This document shows positions 27,401 through 35,126 of a stretch of DNA of 64,000 nucleotides, one piece after another. The notes under the pieces were generated by a model. It was given only the letters and a program-made list of their open reading frames with translations. It ran no database searches and had not been told where the DNA came from. Position numbers and translations under genes: made by a program. Position 1 is the first letter of the stretch. Each line of letters opens with the position of its first letter. Source of the stretch: Pelomonas margarita (GTDB lineage Bacteria > Pseudomonadota > Gammaproteobacteria > Burkholderiales > Burkholderiaceae_C); NCBI RefSeq assembly GCF_043555875.1, contig NZ_JBIGHW010000002.1:248001-312000 (forward strand), in the 5' to 3' direction.

Positions 27401-27614
27401 TGGCCGCCAGCAGCAGCAGGTCGGCGCGCTGCAGCGGTGCAGTCTGGGCGACCAGAGCTTCGGCCACCAAACGCTCGGCCTTGGCAAACTCGCGCTGAGC
27501 CTGCAGCGCGTTGACGCGGGTGATCAGTTCGGCATCAGCATGGGCGGGAGAAGGCCGTGCGACCACCAGCAAGACACTTGGAAGCACGAGGTGGTTCAGA
27601 CGGCGCAGGTTCAT
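24453..27614 (-). CDS. exported TPR-CHAT domain protein (second CHAT gene of the operon)
   Basis: This 1053-residue protein starts with an export-type leader (MNLRRLN, hydrophobic LVLPSVLLVVA, cleavage near AHA). About 550 residues of helical repeats follow, with TPR-like pairs such as ALGRVDEAAAQATEMVEL and ARHPTTLDARQQLGVALI. The C-terminal CHAT domain (from about residue 740) is a caspase-like peptidase with catalytic His about 907 (VAAHGSF) and Cys about 956 (VVLSGCDTAQG). It begins 2 bases after the caspase gene and is last in the operon. CHAT peptidases cut partner proteins in separase and in type III-E CRISPR effectors; the partner here is unknown. Confidence 0.88.
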   Translation of the reverse strand: MNLRRLNHLVLPSVLLVVARPSPAHADAELITRVNALQAQREFAKAERLVAEALVAQTAPLQRADLLLLAAKVQGELGQRKSAADSAEEAWRLREAQLGQQAAPTLAALNEFVGRCGAAYRGGACLEPAAEAVRRAEQTLSAVGSDDAGAQLAAALRAQALVHNAVGRTAQAVPILERAISLWQAHGGLDRHAEHIFSAQTGLAVVLGNLERPALALALLDQLLPKQRQHLGDEAKDVRATLRTRVRMLNALGRVDEAAAQATEMVELSSAAMGARHPTTLDARQQLGVALIQAGQPKQARAVLDALAIDAQAVLDPDSHQALQVRYYQALALRLSGEWGRSAAALAAVLADASALGPEHPDQVTFAGVYTESLLWAAQAGPAELLLAGVGSQTSEQAVATALAQQAALIDRMTQQLGARDRRTLIARVNLLRHRLMLGQAPALDEAAQLRDAMIQVYGADHPTTLSARSYYFETLARQARAPELTRAIDGLREVLALRLTQLGPRHEMVLANRSTLGLLLARRGEPEEALAQLDALATGVDALRRSLAPLGAAVQAQTVAAYQPGLARRVELLAGAGRLEEAFVALENHKGRALLAQMTRQQALDRAAELDLPDDLRARLRRLAGQVNHLTSQAGAATSRERREPLLLELTARQLALDTALAEAARLSPRVARLLDVATDPIAAARLLPARAVLVHYLQGPDHQWSALLRRADGATRWVALPDAGPGLAADIDALHRTLAQGPASEKQGGDLRARLGQALLAPLQPALTALGEPRHLLVSPDGPLAVLPWDTLTVAGRPALARWAFSQTPSVSVMVQGTSSTARGSASAPSRPALLALAASNVGAVGGTTWSALPFAELEARQATALFRTQGALALSGADASEGRLRRIAGSGDLSRYRQLLVAAHGSFDARRPQAQAMVLSPEDPADPQRDGLLTVADWFALPLRTDLVVLSGCDTAQGSLLAGEGLIGFAYALNVAGNRNLLATLWPVSDAGGAQFVVAFLRRLRALPTELPGAAAITHALATTKRAFAAHPDPRLNSPRVWAAYTLIGQ

Positions 27615-27616
27615 GT

Positions 27617-28555
27617 TCAGGGTCTTCCTAGGTCGGGTCGGCGCTCCAGTGCTCCCACGAACTCAGGCGTCGGGAAGGGCCTGTCGCCGTAGCCCTGCCG
27701 GACGCCGGCGGCCAGGCTGGCAAAGGTGGCAGTCTGCGGCTCGGCCAGCCATTGCGGCACCGCCAGCGCGAGCCGGTGGGTGAAGAGACCGTACAGGCGC
27801 GTCTCGGCGGGCGCAGCCGGGTCAGGCAGGCGCTCTTCGATCGCACCCTCGCCCTCCTGCGCTGCGTAGAAGCCGACGAACTGTCCATGGCCTGGCACCG
27901 TGGCAGTGCGGCGACGGGGCGAGGCCGAGAGGCCGCGCTGCCACTGCTTGAGCCAAAGTGGCAGCGGGATGCTCAAGTCGGCAGGGCTGGCGAAGCGCCA
28001 CAACGGGCCGCGCCCGGAGCCCGCCTGGCGTGTCATGTCGGCCGCATGGCAGGTGTCGAAGATGGCCCAAACGTGGGCACCGCGTGCCCTGATGCGATGC
28101 AGGGCGGCAGCGATGTCCTTGTCGCGCAGGGCTCCGCGCACCTCGCGGCGCTCGGGATCCCAGGCTTCGGTGTCGCGCGGCAGGAAGACCTCATCCAGGC
28201 CGTCGCCCTCCCGGCCGCTGCGCGCCGGAACCTGCGCCCCGTGGCCTGAGAAGTAGACCAGCAACCAATCTCCCGGCCGGGCGCTGGCGGCCAGGGCTGC
28301 CAGCGCCTCGACGATTCGGGCCCGCGTGGGCGGCAATGCGTCCTCGGCCAGGCGTGTGAGGTGCTCAGGCGCCACCCCGAGGGCCTCGACCGTGCGCGCC
28401 ATCAGGGCCACGTCGTTGGCGGCGCCGGGCAAGGCCTTGCCGTTCAGCCGGGGGTAGACGCTCACGCCCACCAGCAAGGCATGCGCGATGCGGGGGCCGG
28501 CCTTGACCAGTGCGGGCCAGGCGCAGAGGGCGGCGAGGGCGTCGCGGCGTTGCAT
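27617..28555 (-). CDS. caspase-like (peptidase C14) protease with export-type leader
   Basis: The 312-residue protein has the caspase p20 core: HALLVGVSVYP, GAANDVALM, catalytic His105 in YFSGHGAQ, DEVFLPRD, and catalytic Cys169 in IFDTCHAADM. The N-terminus MQRRDALAALCAWPALVKA has paired arginines and a hydrophobic run, resembling a Tat- or Sec-type signal. I chose this ATG because it is 2 bases from the stop of the upstream CHAT gene and directly precedes the leader. The longer open frame is only antisense noise. Its place between two TPR-CHAT genes suggests one proteolytic module. Substrate and activation are unknown. Confidence 0.9.
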   Translation of the reverse strand: MQRRDALAALCAWPALVKAGPRIAHALLVGVSVYPRLNGKALPGAANDVALMARTVEALGVAPEHLTRLAEDALPPTRARIVEALAALAASARPGDWLLVYFSGHGAQVPARSGREGDGLDEVFLPRDTEAWDPERREVRGALRDKDIAAALHRIRARGAHVWAIFDTCHAADMTRQAGSGRGPLWRFASPADLSIPLPLWLKQWQRGLSASPRRRTATVPGHGQFVGFYAAQEGEGAIEERLPDPAAPAETRLYGLFTHRLALAVPQWLAEPQTATFASLAAGVRQGYGDRPFPTPEFVGALERRPDLGRP

Positions 28556-28557
28556 CG

Positions 28558-31344
28558 TCAGGCCCCGTAAAGCACAAAGCCCGCCCAGTGCCGCGGATGG
28601 CGCAGGCGTGCATCGCGGTGCTGCATGAATTCGCGCTTGGTCTGGGCCAGGGCCTCCGGATGGCGCTGGCCAGCACGCACGCGGGCAAAGAAGCGGCTGA
28701 CAAACCATGCGGTCTCACGGTCTGCCACCGGCCAGAGCGTGGCCAGCGTGTTGGCATTGCCGGCCACCATCAGGGCGTAAGACAAGCCCACCAGCCCATC
28801 TCCACTGACAACCCGCCCACGGGCGGTGTCACAGGCCGAGAGTACGACGAGCTCGCTGCCCAGGCGCAGCGGCAACCATTCGGGCACCGAGACGAAGCCG
28901 TCTCGCTCGGGGCTGTGACCGTCGGGCTTGAGGACCAGGCTGGAGAACTCCGGTCGCTGCGGGTCGAAGTAGCCGTGGGCGCTGAAGAGTACGTAGCGGA
29001 ACCTGGCCAGCTCTCCTGTGGCGGACAGCGCGCGCAGCCGGGTCTCGGTGGCGTCGTCGCCCTGGATCTTTTGCACTTGCCCGGCGGGGAAGAGCGCGGC
29101 TACCTGGTCCATCTCGACCTGGGCAAAGGGCAGTCGCGGCCAGCTCAACGCGGCCAGCGAGGCGGCGCCCTCTTCGGCCGTCTGGCCGCTGCGCAGCAGG
29201 CTGGAGCGGCGGCCAACGCGGCCGCGATCGGTTCCGGCCAGCGCAAGCGGATAGCTCGGGGCGCCCAGGGCGAGCAGGCTGAGCGGCGAGGCCTCGCTGC
29301 GCGCGACGAGGCGCTCCTGCACGCGCTGCAGCACGGCCAGGCTGTGCACCAGTTGAAGCTGGGTGGTCTGACCCCAGGGGCGCCCCTGCCAGGGTAGCGC
29401 GTCCCAGGGCAGCAGCCACAGCGGGCCATCCGGCGCGATCAGGACCTGGCTGCCGACAGGCAGGTGGGCCGCCAGGGGCTGCAACAGCCGGGCCGACAGC
29501 ACGGCGCCGAGCTCGGTAAGGGCCTTGGCATCCCGACGTTCGCCGGAGACGAGCTGGCGCAGACGCTCCACCTGCGGCCCCAGGTCCGGCTGAGCGCCGA
29601 GATCGACCCAACGCAACTCGCCCGTGGGCGCCAGCACGGCAGCACTGAGCTGCTGTCTGGCGTCAAGCATGAAGCTGAGATAGCGCTGATGGGCCTGCAG
29701 CAGGCGCGCACCCTCAGTGGCGCCGAGCGTGGGTGGTCGTGTCAACTGCGCGTAGCGGGGGGAGGCCTGAGCCAATTCGGCCTGGCGCTGGTACAGGGCC
29801 CGGCTCAGTGCCGTGGCGCGGTGGAGCAGGGCGGGACGCTCGGCAGCCGGCACGCCCTTGGCGAGCAGAGCACTGGCTTCAGCCAGCTCGGCCTGCTGCT
29901 GGCGCAGCGCGGTGAGGTCCGCCTGCGGCAGGGCGGCCTGCGCGGCAGCGTCTCCCTGAGCCATCTGCTCGACAAGCACGCGGGCCTTGAGCGTCTCGCT
30001 CAGGCGAAACGCCTCGCGCGACTCCGCATCGTTGCCGCTCTCGCGCAGGTGCGCGATCAGGGGCTGGTAGCCGTCCATCATGCTGCGCAGCCACACGCGC
30101 CTCAAGGCATCGGGCAGCTCGGTGGTGTGCAGCCGCTGTCGCTCTACAGTCTCGATCACCTGGCGCAGGGTGGCCATGGCTGCCGGCCGGTCACCAAGCG
30201 CGGCTTGCGCCCGCGCCAGGCCTAGCAGGCTCTCACGGCCATACTTGCTGCCTGACTGCCCGAGCGCCTCGTGCCCTCGGACGGCCGCCTGCCCATGCGC
30301 TTCGGCCTGCACCCATTGCCCCTGTCGGGCCAGCACCTGCCCCATCAGCACATGAGCGCGCAGAGCATAGGGGTTGAGCTCACTGCCGCTGCGCTCGAAG
30401 TGCGCCAGCAAACCGGTGAGCAGAGCCGTGGCGCGGGCCGTCTGCCCGTCGTCGATCAGGCCGCTGGCCAGGTTCACCCGCGCCACCTGCGCATAGGGGT
30501 GAGATGGGCCGAGGGCTTGCTGCGCGTGGCGGTCGGCCGTTTCAAAACTGGCGAGTGCCGCAGCCAGCCGACCAGCGGCCTTCTGCATGCTGCCGTAGCT
30601 GGTCAAGGACAGGGCCGTATCGCCATGGGCTGCGCCCAAGGTCTTGAGGCGCCCCTGCCAGGCAGCGCGGGCCATGGGCTCGGCCTCGGCCAGGCGCCCC
30701 ATCTCGAACAGTGCCACGGCATAGTTGGACTGCGCGCTCAGCGTGTCGGCATGCAGCGCTCCGCTCACCGTCAGGTGGGTTCTGAAGGCGCGCTCGTGGG
30801 CGTGCAGGGCCTCCTGCCACTCGCCCAGCCAGGTCAACGTGACCCCGAGGGTCATCAAGGTGCCCAGCGTGGCCGGATGCTGTGCCCCGAGCATCCGCTC
30901 CTGTCGCGCCAACAGGACTTTCCCGTCGGACTTCACCGCCGCAAGGCGTCCGAGCTGCGCCAGAGAGATCAGCCGCATGGTGCCGTCCTCGAATGTGCGG
31001 ACATCGTCCGCACCATGCACCTCGGCCCTGAGGGCAAGGGCCTCTTCCCGCAGAGGCAAGGCTTCGGCAGGACGGCCGAGCTCCGTCAGCGCAGAGCTCT
31101 GCAGCGCCAGCAGTGCGATGCTGCGGGGGTCGCGTTCGCCCCAGTCCCTGCGGGCCTGCGCAAGCGCTCGCACGGCCAGAGCGAGTGCGTCAGCGGGCTG
31201 ACCGACGTCCATGAGGCGGACGATCTCCACTTCCTCCTGCGCCACGGGCACCGGGTTGGTGGACGCCTGCGCCAGGGCCACCGCCCAGGCCACACCCAGG
31301 ATCATCAGTCCCAAGCCCCTCCTGCAGCACGTGCTTGCCGTCAT
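28558..31344 (-). CDS. exported TPR-CHAT domain protein (first CHAT gene of the operon)
   Basis: This 928-residue protein begins with a leader (CCRRGLGLMILGVAWAVALAQA). Kinesin-light-chain-like TPR repeats follow in about residues 40-450, for example LGRPAEALPLREEALALRAE and MGRLAEAEPMARAAW. A coiled-coil stretch lies near residues 480-560. The C-terminal CHAT peptidase has His about 790 (FSAHGYF) and Cys about 838 (VVLSACDTARG). The chosen ATG is 147 bases from the divergent sigma factor gene. The frame stays open for another 450 codons, but that part is antisense to the sigma gene and is not real. It is first of three genes with 2-base gaps. Confidence 0.88.
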   Translation of the reverse strand: MTASTCCRRGLGLMILGVAWAVALAQASTNPVPVAQEEVEIVRLMDVGQPADALALAVRALAQARRDWGERDPRSIALLALQSSALTELGRPAEALPLREEALALRAEVHGADDVRTFEDGTMRLISLAQLGRLAAVKSDGKVLLARQERMLGAQHPATLGTLMTLGVTLTWLGEWQEALHAHERAFRTHLTVSGALHADTLSAQSNYAVALFEMGRLAEAEPMARAAWQGRLKTLGAAHGDTALSLTSYGSMQKAAGRLAAALASFETADRHAQQALGPSHPYAQVARVNLASGLIDDGQTARATALLTGLLAHFERSGSELNPYALRAHVLMGQVLARQGQWVQAEAHGQAAVRGHEALGQSGSKYGRESLLGLARAQAALGDRPAAMATLRQVIETVERQRLHTTELPDALRRVWLRSMMDGYQPLIAHLRESGNDAESREAFRLSETLKARVLVEQMAQGDAAAQAALPQADLTALRQQQAELAEASALLAKGVPAAERPALLHRATALSRALYQRQAELAQASPRYAQLTRPPTLGATEGARLLQAHQRYLSFMLDARQQLSAAVLAPTGELRWVDLGAQPDLGPQVERLRQLVSGERRDAKALTELGAVLSARLLQPLAAHLPVGSQVLIAPDGPLWLLPWDALPWQGRPWGQTTQLQLVHSLAVLQRVQERLVARSEASPLSLLALGAPSYPLALAGTDRGRVGRRSSLLRSGQTAEEGAASLAALSWPRLPFAQVEMDQVAALFPAGQVQKIQGDDATETRLRALSATGELARFRYVLFSAHGYFDPQRPEFSSLVLKPDGHSPERDGFVSVPEWLPLRLGSELVVLSACDTARGRVVSGDGLVGLSYALMVAGNANTLATLWPVADRETAWFVSRFFARVRAGQRHPEALAQTKREFMQHRDARLRHPRHWAGFVLYGA

Positions 31345-31491
31345 GCTCTGCAGCCGCGCTTCGACAGCGGCCCCCCCTAGATGTTTGGCGCGCATGTTGC
31401 CACGCGACACTGCCAGACCGGCGCGCTGACAATTCGCGCCCGACACGATCTTCCTTCGCCAAGCAACTTTCCAGCGCCCCGCACGATTTGC
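31345..31491. promoter_or_regulatory. divergent promoter region between protease operon and sigma factor gene
   Basis: These 147 bases must hold the start signals for both directions. I see no convincing -35/-10 pair for the housekeeping sigma factor and no duplicated motif, which would fit recognition by the adjacent alternative sigma factor. That is a guess. Confidence 0.3.
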
Positions 31492-32154
31492 ATGCAGCGT
31501 CCTCTGTTTGATTCCCTGGCCTTTCTCGAAGCCCTGTCGCAAGGCGGGATCGTGGCCGAGCGGGCCGCCCGAGCGCTGATGCGGCATTACCGTCCGCTGT
31601 TGAAAGCGGCGCTGGTCAAGGCCGGCGTTGATGCCCGCGAGCGTGAAGACCTGGCCAGCGAGATCTTTTTCAAAGTCGTGACCCAGGCCCATGCGGTGCG
31701 CGCGCCCGAGGCCTTCCACAGCTGGCTGATGCGTATCGCCCAGCACGAGATCGCGGCGCATTGGGGGCGCCAGGCGAAGGAGCGCGCCGTGTTCGCGCCG
31801 CCACCGGCCCCGCCCGCCCACGAATCTGCCGACGACACCCTCGCCTGGCTGGCCCAGATGCCCGATGCCCAGGCCTCCGACCCCATCCTGGCGCGCTGCC
31901 TGCTGGGCCAGCTTGCGCGCTACAAGCAGGAGGCCCCGGCCGATTACGCCTGCATCGAGCTGCTGGCCCAGGGCTATGAGGACGAGGAGATTGCCCTCAG
32001 CATGGGCCGCCAGCCCGGCGGCATCCGCCAGCACCTCAGTCAGTGCTGCGCGGCGCTGATGCGCCTGCTGCGCCACTGCCTGGAGGGCGGCCGCACCCAC
32101 AACTGGGCGCCCAAGCGGGGCCAGGCCAAGCCCAAGACCGGGAGCGATGCATGA
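31492..32154 (+). CDS. ECF-like RNA polymerase sigma factor
   Basis: The 220-residue protein has sigma region 2 (LMRHYRPLLKAALVKAGV, then EDLASEIFFKVVTQ, then FHSWLMRIAQHEIAAHW). Region 4 (PADYACIELLAQGYEDEEIALSMG, then GGIRQHLSQCCAALMR) ends in a basic tail. Regions 1 and 3 are absent, as in extracytoplasmic-function sigma factors. The start MQRPLFDS was chosen because the 37 codons upstream look like noise. Its stop overlaps the start of a membrane protein gene as ATGA, the classical sigma and anti-sigma layout. It diverges from the CHAT-caspase-CHAT operon. Confidence 0.85.
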   Translation: MQRPLFDSLAFLEALSQGGIVAERAARALMRHYRPLLKAALVKAGVDAREREDLASEIFFKVVTQAHAVRAPEAFHSWLMRIAQHEIAAHWGRQAKERAVFAPPPAPPAHESADDTLAWLAQMPDAQASDPILARCLLGQLARYKQEAPADYACIELLAQGYEDEEIALSMGRQPGGIRQHLSQCCAALMRLLRHCLEGGRTHNWAPKRGQAKPKTGSDA

Positions 32155-32798
32155 AGCCCGACACGCAAGACCGACTGCTGGCCGCACTGCGCGGTGAGGC
32201 CGCCGAGCCTGGCGCGACTGATCCGAGCAGCCGCGCCGGGCGGCAGCTGCGCCGCCTGCTGCTCGACGAGTTGCAGGCCGATCAGCAGACCCAGGCCCTG
32301 GCCCGCGGGCAGACGGTCGCGGCCGCCGACGAGGCCCTGATCCAGCGGCTTCGCGCTGCCGGCGCCTTCCAGGCCACAGGCCGGCGGTCGCGCTGGCACG
32401 TGCTGGCGCAGCGCTGGTTGAACCTGCGAGGGTGGTTGGCCCTGCCGACCCTGGCCACGGCACTGGGCATGACCTTCGTGCTGCTGCGCCTGCAGCCTCT
32501 GCCCCCTGCGGACGACGGCGCCACCCAGTGGCGCGGCGCGATCGCCGTCCAGCAGGTCCAGGCGGCCGACCCCGCCGCCTGGGCGACCGAACTGCAGGCC
32601 GTGTTTGCCCAGCACCAGCAGCCCGTGCGCCGGGTGGCCCTGCCGCAGGGCGCCGGCATCGAGCTGCAAGCCCGCGTGCCCGCCGATGCGACGGCGCTAC
32701 GCGCAGCATTGGTGGAGCGCCACGTGGTCGTGCCGGCCAACGGCCAGCTGTTGCTGCGGGTTGTTCCCACCCTGCAAACAGGGGGCCAAGCCCGCTGA
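32151..32798 (+). CDS. single-pass membrane protein, candidate anti-sigma factor
   Basis: The 215-residue product has a charged N-terminal domain of about 90 residues and one membrane helix (WLALPTLATALGMTFVLL, about 95-112). A C-terminal domain of about 100 residues should lie in the periplasm. The topology and translational coupling to the sigma gene are those of anti-sigma factors. I do not see the zinc HxxxCxxC motif of ZAS-type proteins, so it would be a different class. The periplasmic half would be reachable by the exported CHAT and caspase proteases; this link is inference. Confidence 0.65.
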   Translation: MKPDTQDRLLAALRGEAAEPGATDPSSRAGRQLRRLLLDELQADQQTQALARGQTVAAADEALIQRLRAAGAFQATGRRSRWHVLAQRWLNLRGWLALPTLATALGMTFVLLRLQPLPPADDGATQWRGAIAVQQVQAADPAAWATELQAVFAQHQQPVRRVALPQGAGIELQARVPADATALRAALVERHVVVPANGQLLLRVVPTLQTGGQAR

Positions 32799-32873
32799 CA
32801 GATCGGCCACGCGGCCTTCCTCTCCGGTACCAGCCCCATGTCGCCGACGTGGGGCACCCACCGGAGGAGATCG

Positions 32874-33509
32874 ATGCGCATCCATGCAGGCCTGCCAGCT
32901 CTGGCCTTGAGTGTGGGGCTGAGCTTGACAGGCACGGCCCATGCCATCACCTACAGCGTGGACGCGGGTGAGCTGGCTCTCAACAGCCGTTTCAACCAGT
33001 TCTACAGCTACTACACCGAGACGTCGGACGGTCAGCTGCAGGCGGCCGCCTTCTACTACGCCGAGTCGCATCGGTTCGCGCAGTCCGCCGAAACCGCCAC
33101 CATCGCGCCCGGCGAGGTCCACCGCTTTGAATGGTTGTTCTCGGTCAGCCAGGCCACCACGCTGTCCGAGAACATCAGCGGCCTGGGTTTCGCGCAGTCG
33201 CCGCTGAGCGTCCAGCTGATGCAGGGCGACACCGTGCTGATCACGCTGCAACCCAAGGCCGGCCAGGCTGGGTTGGGCGTCAACTACGCCTTCCCGACCA
33301 CGGCACTTGCCGCCCAGACGCCCTACCGCCTGCTTGTCTCCATGCAGGGCCCGACCGAGCTGGACCAGGGCTTTGCCTGGGGTGCCCTCATGGCGCTCGA
33401 CGTGTCGGCCCCCGCCCCCTTGCCCGTCCCCGAGCCCGCCTCGGCCCTGTTGATGCTGGCCGGCCTGCTCGGGCTGCCTCTGCTGGCACGTCGCCGCCGC
33501 GCCGCATGA
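32874..33509 (+). CDS. PEP-CTERM surface protein, hypothetical
   Basis: The 211-residue product has a Sec signal ending GTAHA and a beta-rich middle (FNQFYSYYTETSDGQLQAAA and later SVQLMQGDTVLITLQPK). Its PEP-CTERM signal is VPEPASALLMLAGLLG followed by ARRRRAA. I chose the ATG with a strong GGAGGAGA site 4 bases upstream. It lies 75 bases after the candidate anti-sigma gene, so co-transcription is possible. Its stop overlaps the next ORF start (ATGA). The function beyond surface sorting is unknown. Confidence 0.85.
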   Translation: MRIHAGLPALALSVGLSLTGTAHAITYSVDAGELALNSRFNQFYSYYTETSDGQLQAAAFYYAESHRFAQSAETATIAPGEVHRFEWLFSVSQATTLSENISGLGFAQSPLSVQLMQGDTVLITLQPKAGQAGLGVNYAFPTTALAAQTPYRLLVSMQGPTELDQGFAWGALMALDVSAPAPLPVPEPASALLMLAGLLGLPLLARRRRAA

Positions 33510-33664
33510 AGCGCATCCCGCACCTGCTGGGCCTGAGCCTGGCCTTGCTGGCCGCACCGTGGGCCAGCAAGGCCGACACCGTGCGGACCTCGTCCTACTG
33601 GCAGCTGGCCATCGGCGGCGTCGACCCGGAGACCGGCGCGCCCACAGGCTTGCTCATCGAATGA
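33506..33664 (+). CDS. 52-residue secreted peptide, hypothetical
   Basis: This short ORF begins inside the stop of the PEP-CTERM gene (ATGA) and encodes a clear signal peptide: MKRIPHLLGLSLALLAAPWA with cleavage near SKA. A mature peptide of about 29 residues, rich in Thr, Ser and Gly, follows. The translational coupling and good signal make it a likely real gene, but nothing identifies a function. It could be a truncated remnant of a longer exported protein. Confidence 0.55.
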   Translation: MKRIPHLLGLSLALLAAPWASKADTVRTSSYWQLAIGGVDPETGAPTGLLIE

Positions 33665-33719
33665 CTGGATGCGCCCGACACCGCGCCCGCCACTGATTCC
33701 ACCTCCACCACCCCACACC

Positions 33720-34418
33720 ATGACCCTTCGCCCCTTCGCCCTGTTCATCGCCCTGGGCCTGGCCCTGTCCACCCAGGCGGCCCAGGCCACCAGCTTCGAG
33801 CTGGCCCCCGACCCAGCCCTGCCGCAGCCGGCACTGGCTGGCAACTTCCCCAAGGCCGGGGATCTGTGGCGGGGCATCGCCCAGTCGTTCACGGCACTGG
33901 ATGCCCGCACCAGCTTCAGCGCGCACTTCGTCGGCCTGGTGGATGAGACCGTGGCCGTCGAGTTGACGCTGCTGGCCGGTGAGCTCGACGCCAGCGCCGT
34001 GCTGACGCGCACCCGGGCCTGGCTGCCCGCCGGCGCGGTGGCTCGCCAGGAATGGCTGGCGTTCGATCTCAGCGCCGTCGCGCTGACACCCGGTGCCCGC
34101 TACACCGCGCTGCTGACCCTGCCGGGCGCTGAGCTGCCGGCGCCGGAGCATGAGTCCGGCGTGGCGTTCAGCGTGGGATGGATGACCGGAACTGCCCAGC
34201 CTTACGCCGACGGCGCCCTCTTCGCCTATGGCAGTGGCGGCAGCCACGCGCTGACGGTGATCGATGGGTTTGAGGCGGACATGGCCTTCCGGCTCGACGC
34301 GGCGACGGCCCCCGTGCCCGAACCCGCCAGCGCTGCGCTGCTGCTCGGCGGCCTGCTGGGGCTGGCCGGCTGGCAGCGCGTACGCGCCACACCCATGACC
34401 CGGAGCACCGACGCATGA
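33720..34418 (+). CDS. PEP-CTERM surface protein, hypothetical
   Basis: This 232-residue protein has a signal peptide ending AAQA and a beta-sandwich-like body (FVGLVDETVAVELTLLAGEL). Its PEP-CTERM segment is VPEPASAALLLGGLLGLAG. Unusually, the tail continues for about 15 residues after the hydrophobic helix (WQRVRATPMTRSTDA) instead of ending at the basic cluster. The last codons overlap the next gene (ATGA), which may explain the extension. It is part of the cluster downstream of the sigma factor. Confidence 0.85.
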   Translation: MTLRPFALFIALGLALSTQAAQATSFELAPDPALPQPALAGNFPKAGDLWRGIAQSFTALDARTSFSAHFVGLVDETVAVELTLLAGELDASAVLTRTRAWLPAGAVARQEWLAFDLSAVALTPGARYTALLTLPGAELPAPEHESGVAFSVGWMTGTAQPYADGALFAYGSGGSHALTVIDGFEADMAFRLDAATAPVPEPASAALLLGGLLGLAGWQRVRATPMTRSTDA

Positions 34419-35110
34419 AAGCACTGATCCCGGCCGCCCTCGCCGTGCTGCTCGTCGCACCTTTGGTCGCCAGGGCCGAACTCGTCATCACTGACTGGCA
34501 GACTGCCGGCGACCAGGCGCTGATGTGGGACACCGTCAGCAACCGGGAGTGGTTACGGCTGGACCACACGGCCGGACTGAGCTACCAGCAAGTGGGCGCG
34601 CAGCTGGGTGCTGGCGGTGCCCTGAGTGGGTTCACCCAAGCATCGGCTTTGGACGTCGGGCTCCTGTTCGACAACGCAGGCCTGGTGCCTTCCTACCCGG
34701 CACCGGACGCTGCGGCCAAGCTCTTCGTCTCTCTTTGGGGGCTGACCACCTGGGACGAAGCCAGTGGCTACACCACAGTCCGGGCCATCACTTCGGAGTG
34801 GTACGAAGAGGCCGCCACGCTGATCGCTGCACAGACTGCAAGCACGGTAGTAGCAGCCACCGGCAGCCACTATCAGTACGTGGCCATGGTGGCCTACGGC
34901 GGGCTGGTACCTGATAGGCCCAGCTGGTCCAACACGACTGGCACCACGATTTCAGGGAGCGAAGCACGCGCCGACACCGGCTCCGCGCTGTGGCGCCTGC
35001 GTGCCCAGGACGCCCCCGCCACGCCGCTGCCCCTGCCGGGTTCGTTGTCCCTGGTCGCATTGGGGCTGCTGGCTGCCGCTGGCGGCAGCCAGCGCCGTGG
35101 AGCGCGCTGA
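34415..35110 (+). CDS. PEP-CTERM-like surface protein with variant sorting signal
   Basis: The 231-residue product has a signal peptide (ALAVLLVAPLVARA) and a body with MWDTVSNREWLRLDHTAGLS and FDNAGLVPSYPAPDAA. The C-terminus reads PLPLPGSLSLVALGLL, then GGSQRRGAR: a hydrophobic helix with a basic end but PLPG instead of PEP. Variant signals of this kind occur in PEP-CTERM families, so exosortase sorting is likely but less sure. The start overlaps the stop of the preceding PEP-CTERM gene. Confidence 0.8.
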   Translation: MKALIPAALAVLLVAPLVARAELVITDWQTAGDQALMWDTVSNREWLRLDHTAGLSYQQVGAQLGAGGALSGFTQASALDVGLLFDNAGLVPSYPAPDAAAKLFVSLWGLTTWDEASGYTTVRAITSEWYEEAATLIAAQTASTVVAATGSHYQYVAMVAYGGLVPDRPSWSNTTGTTISGSEARADTGSALWRLRAQDAPATPLPLPGSLSLVALGLLAAAGGSQRRGAR

Positions 35111-35126
35111 AGAACACAAGAAGCCC

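Noticed and set aside
31345..32709. N-terminal extension of the first CHAT protein by about 450 residues
   Set aside because: The open frame is antisense to the sigma factor and membrane-protein genes, is Arg/Gly/Pro-rich, and precedes a clear leader peptide at the chosen ATG.
24453..32798. Type III-E CRISPR (gRAMP/Craspase) locus
   Set aside because: TPR-CHAT and a sigma factor are present, but there is no gRAMP (Cas7-11) gene, no Csx30/Csx31-like gene and no repeat array in the window.
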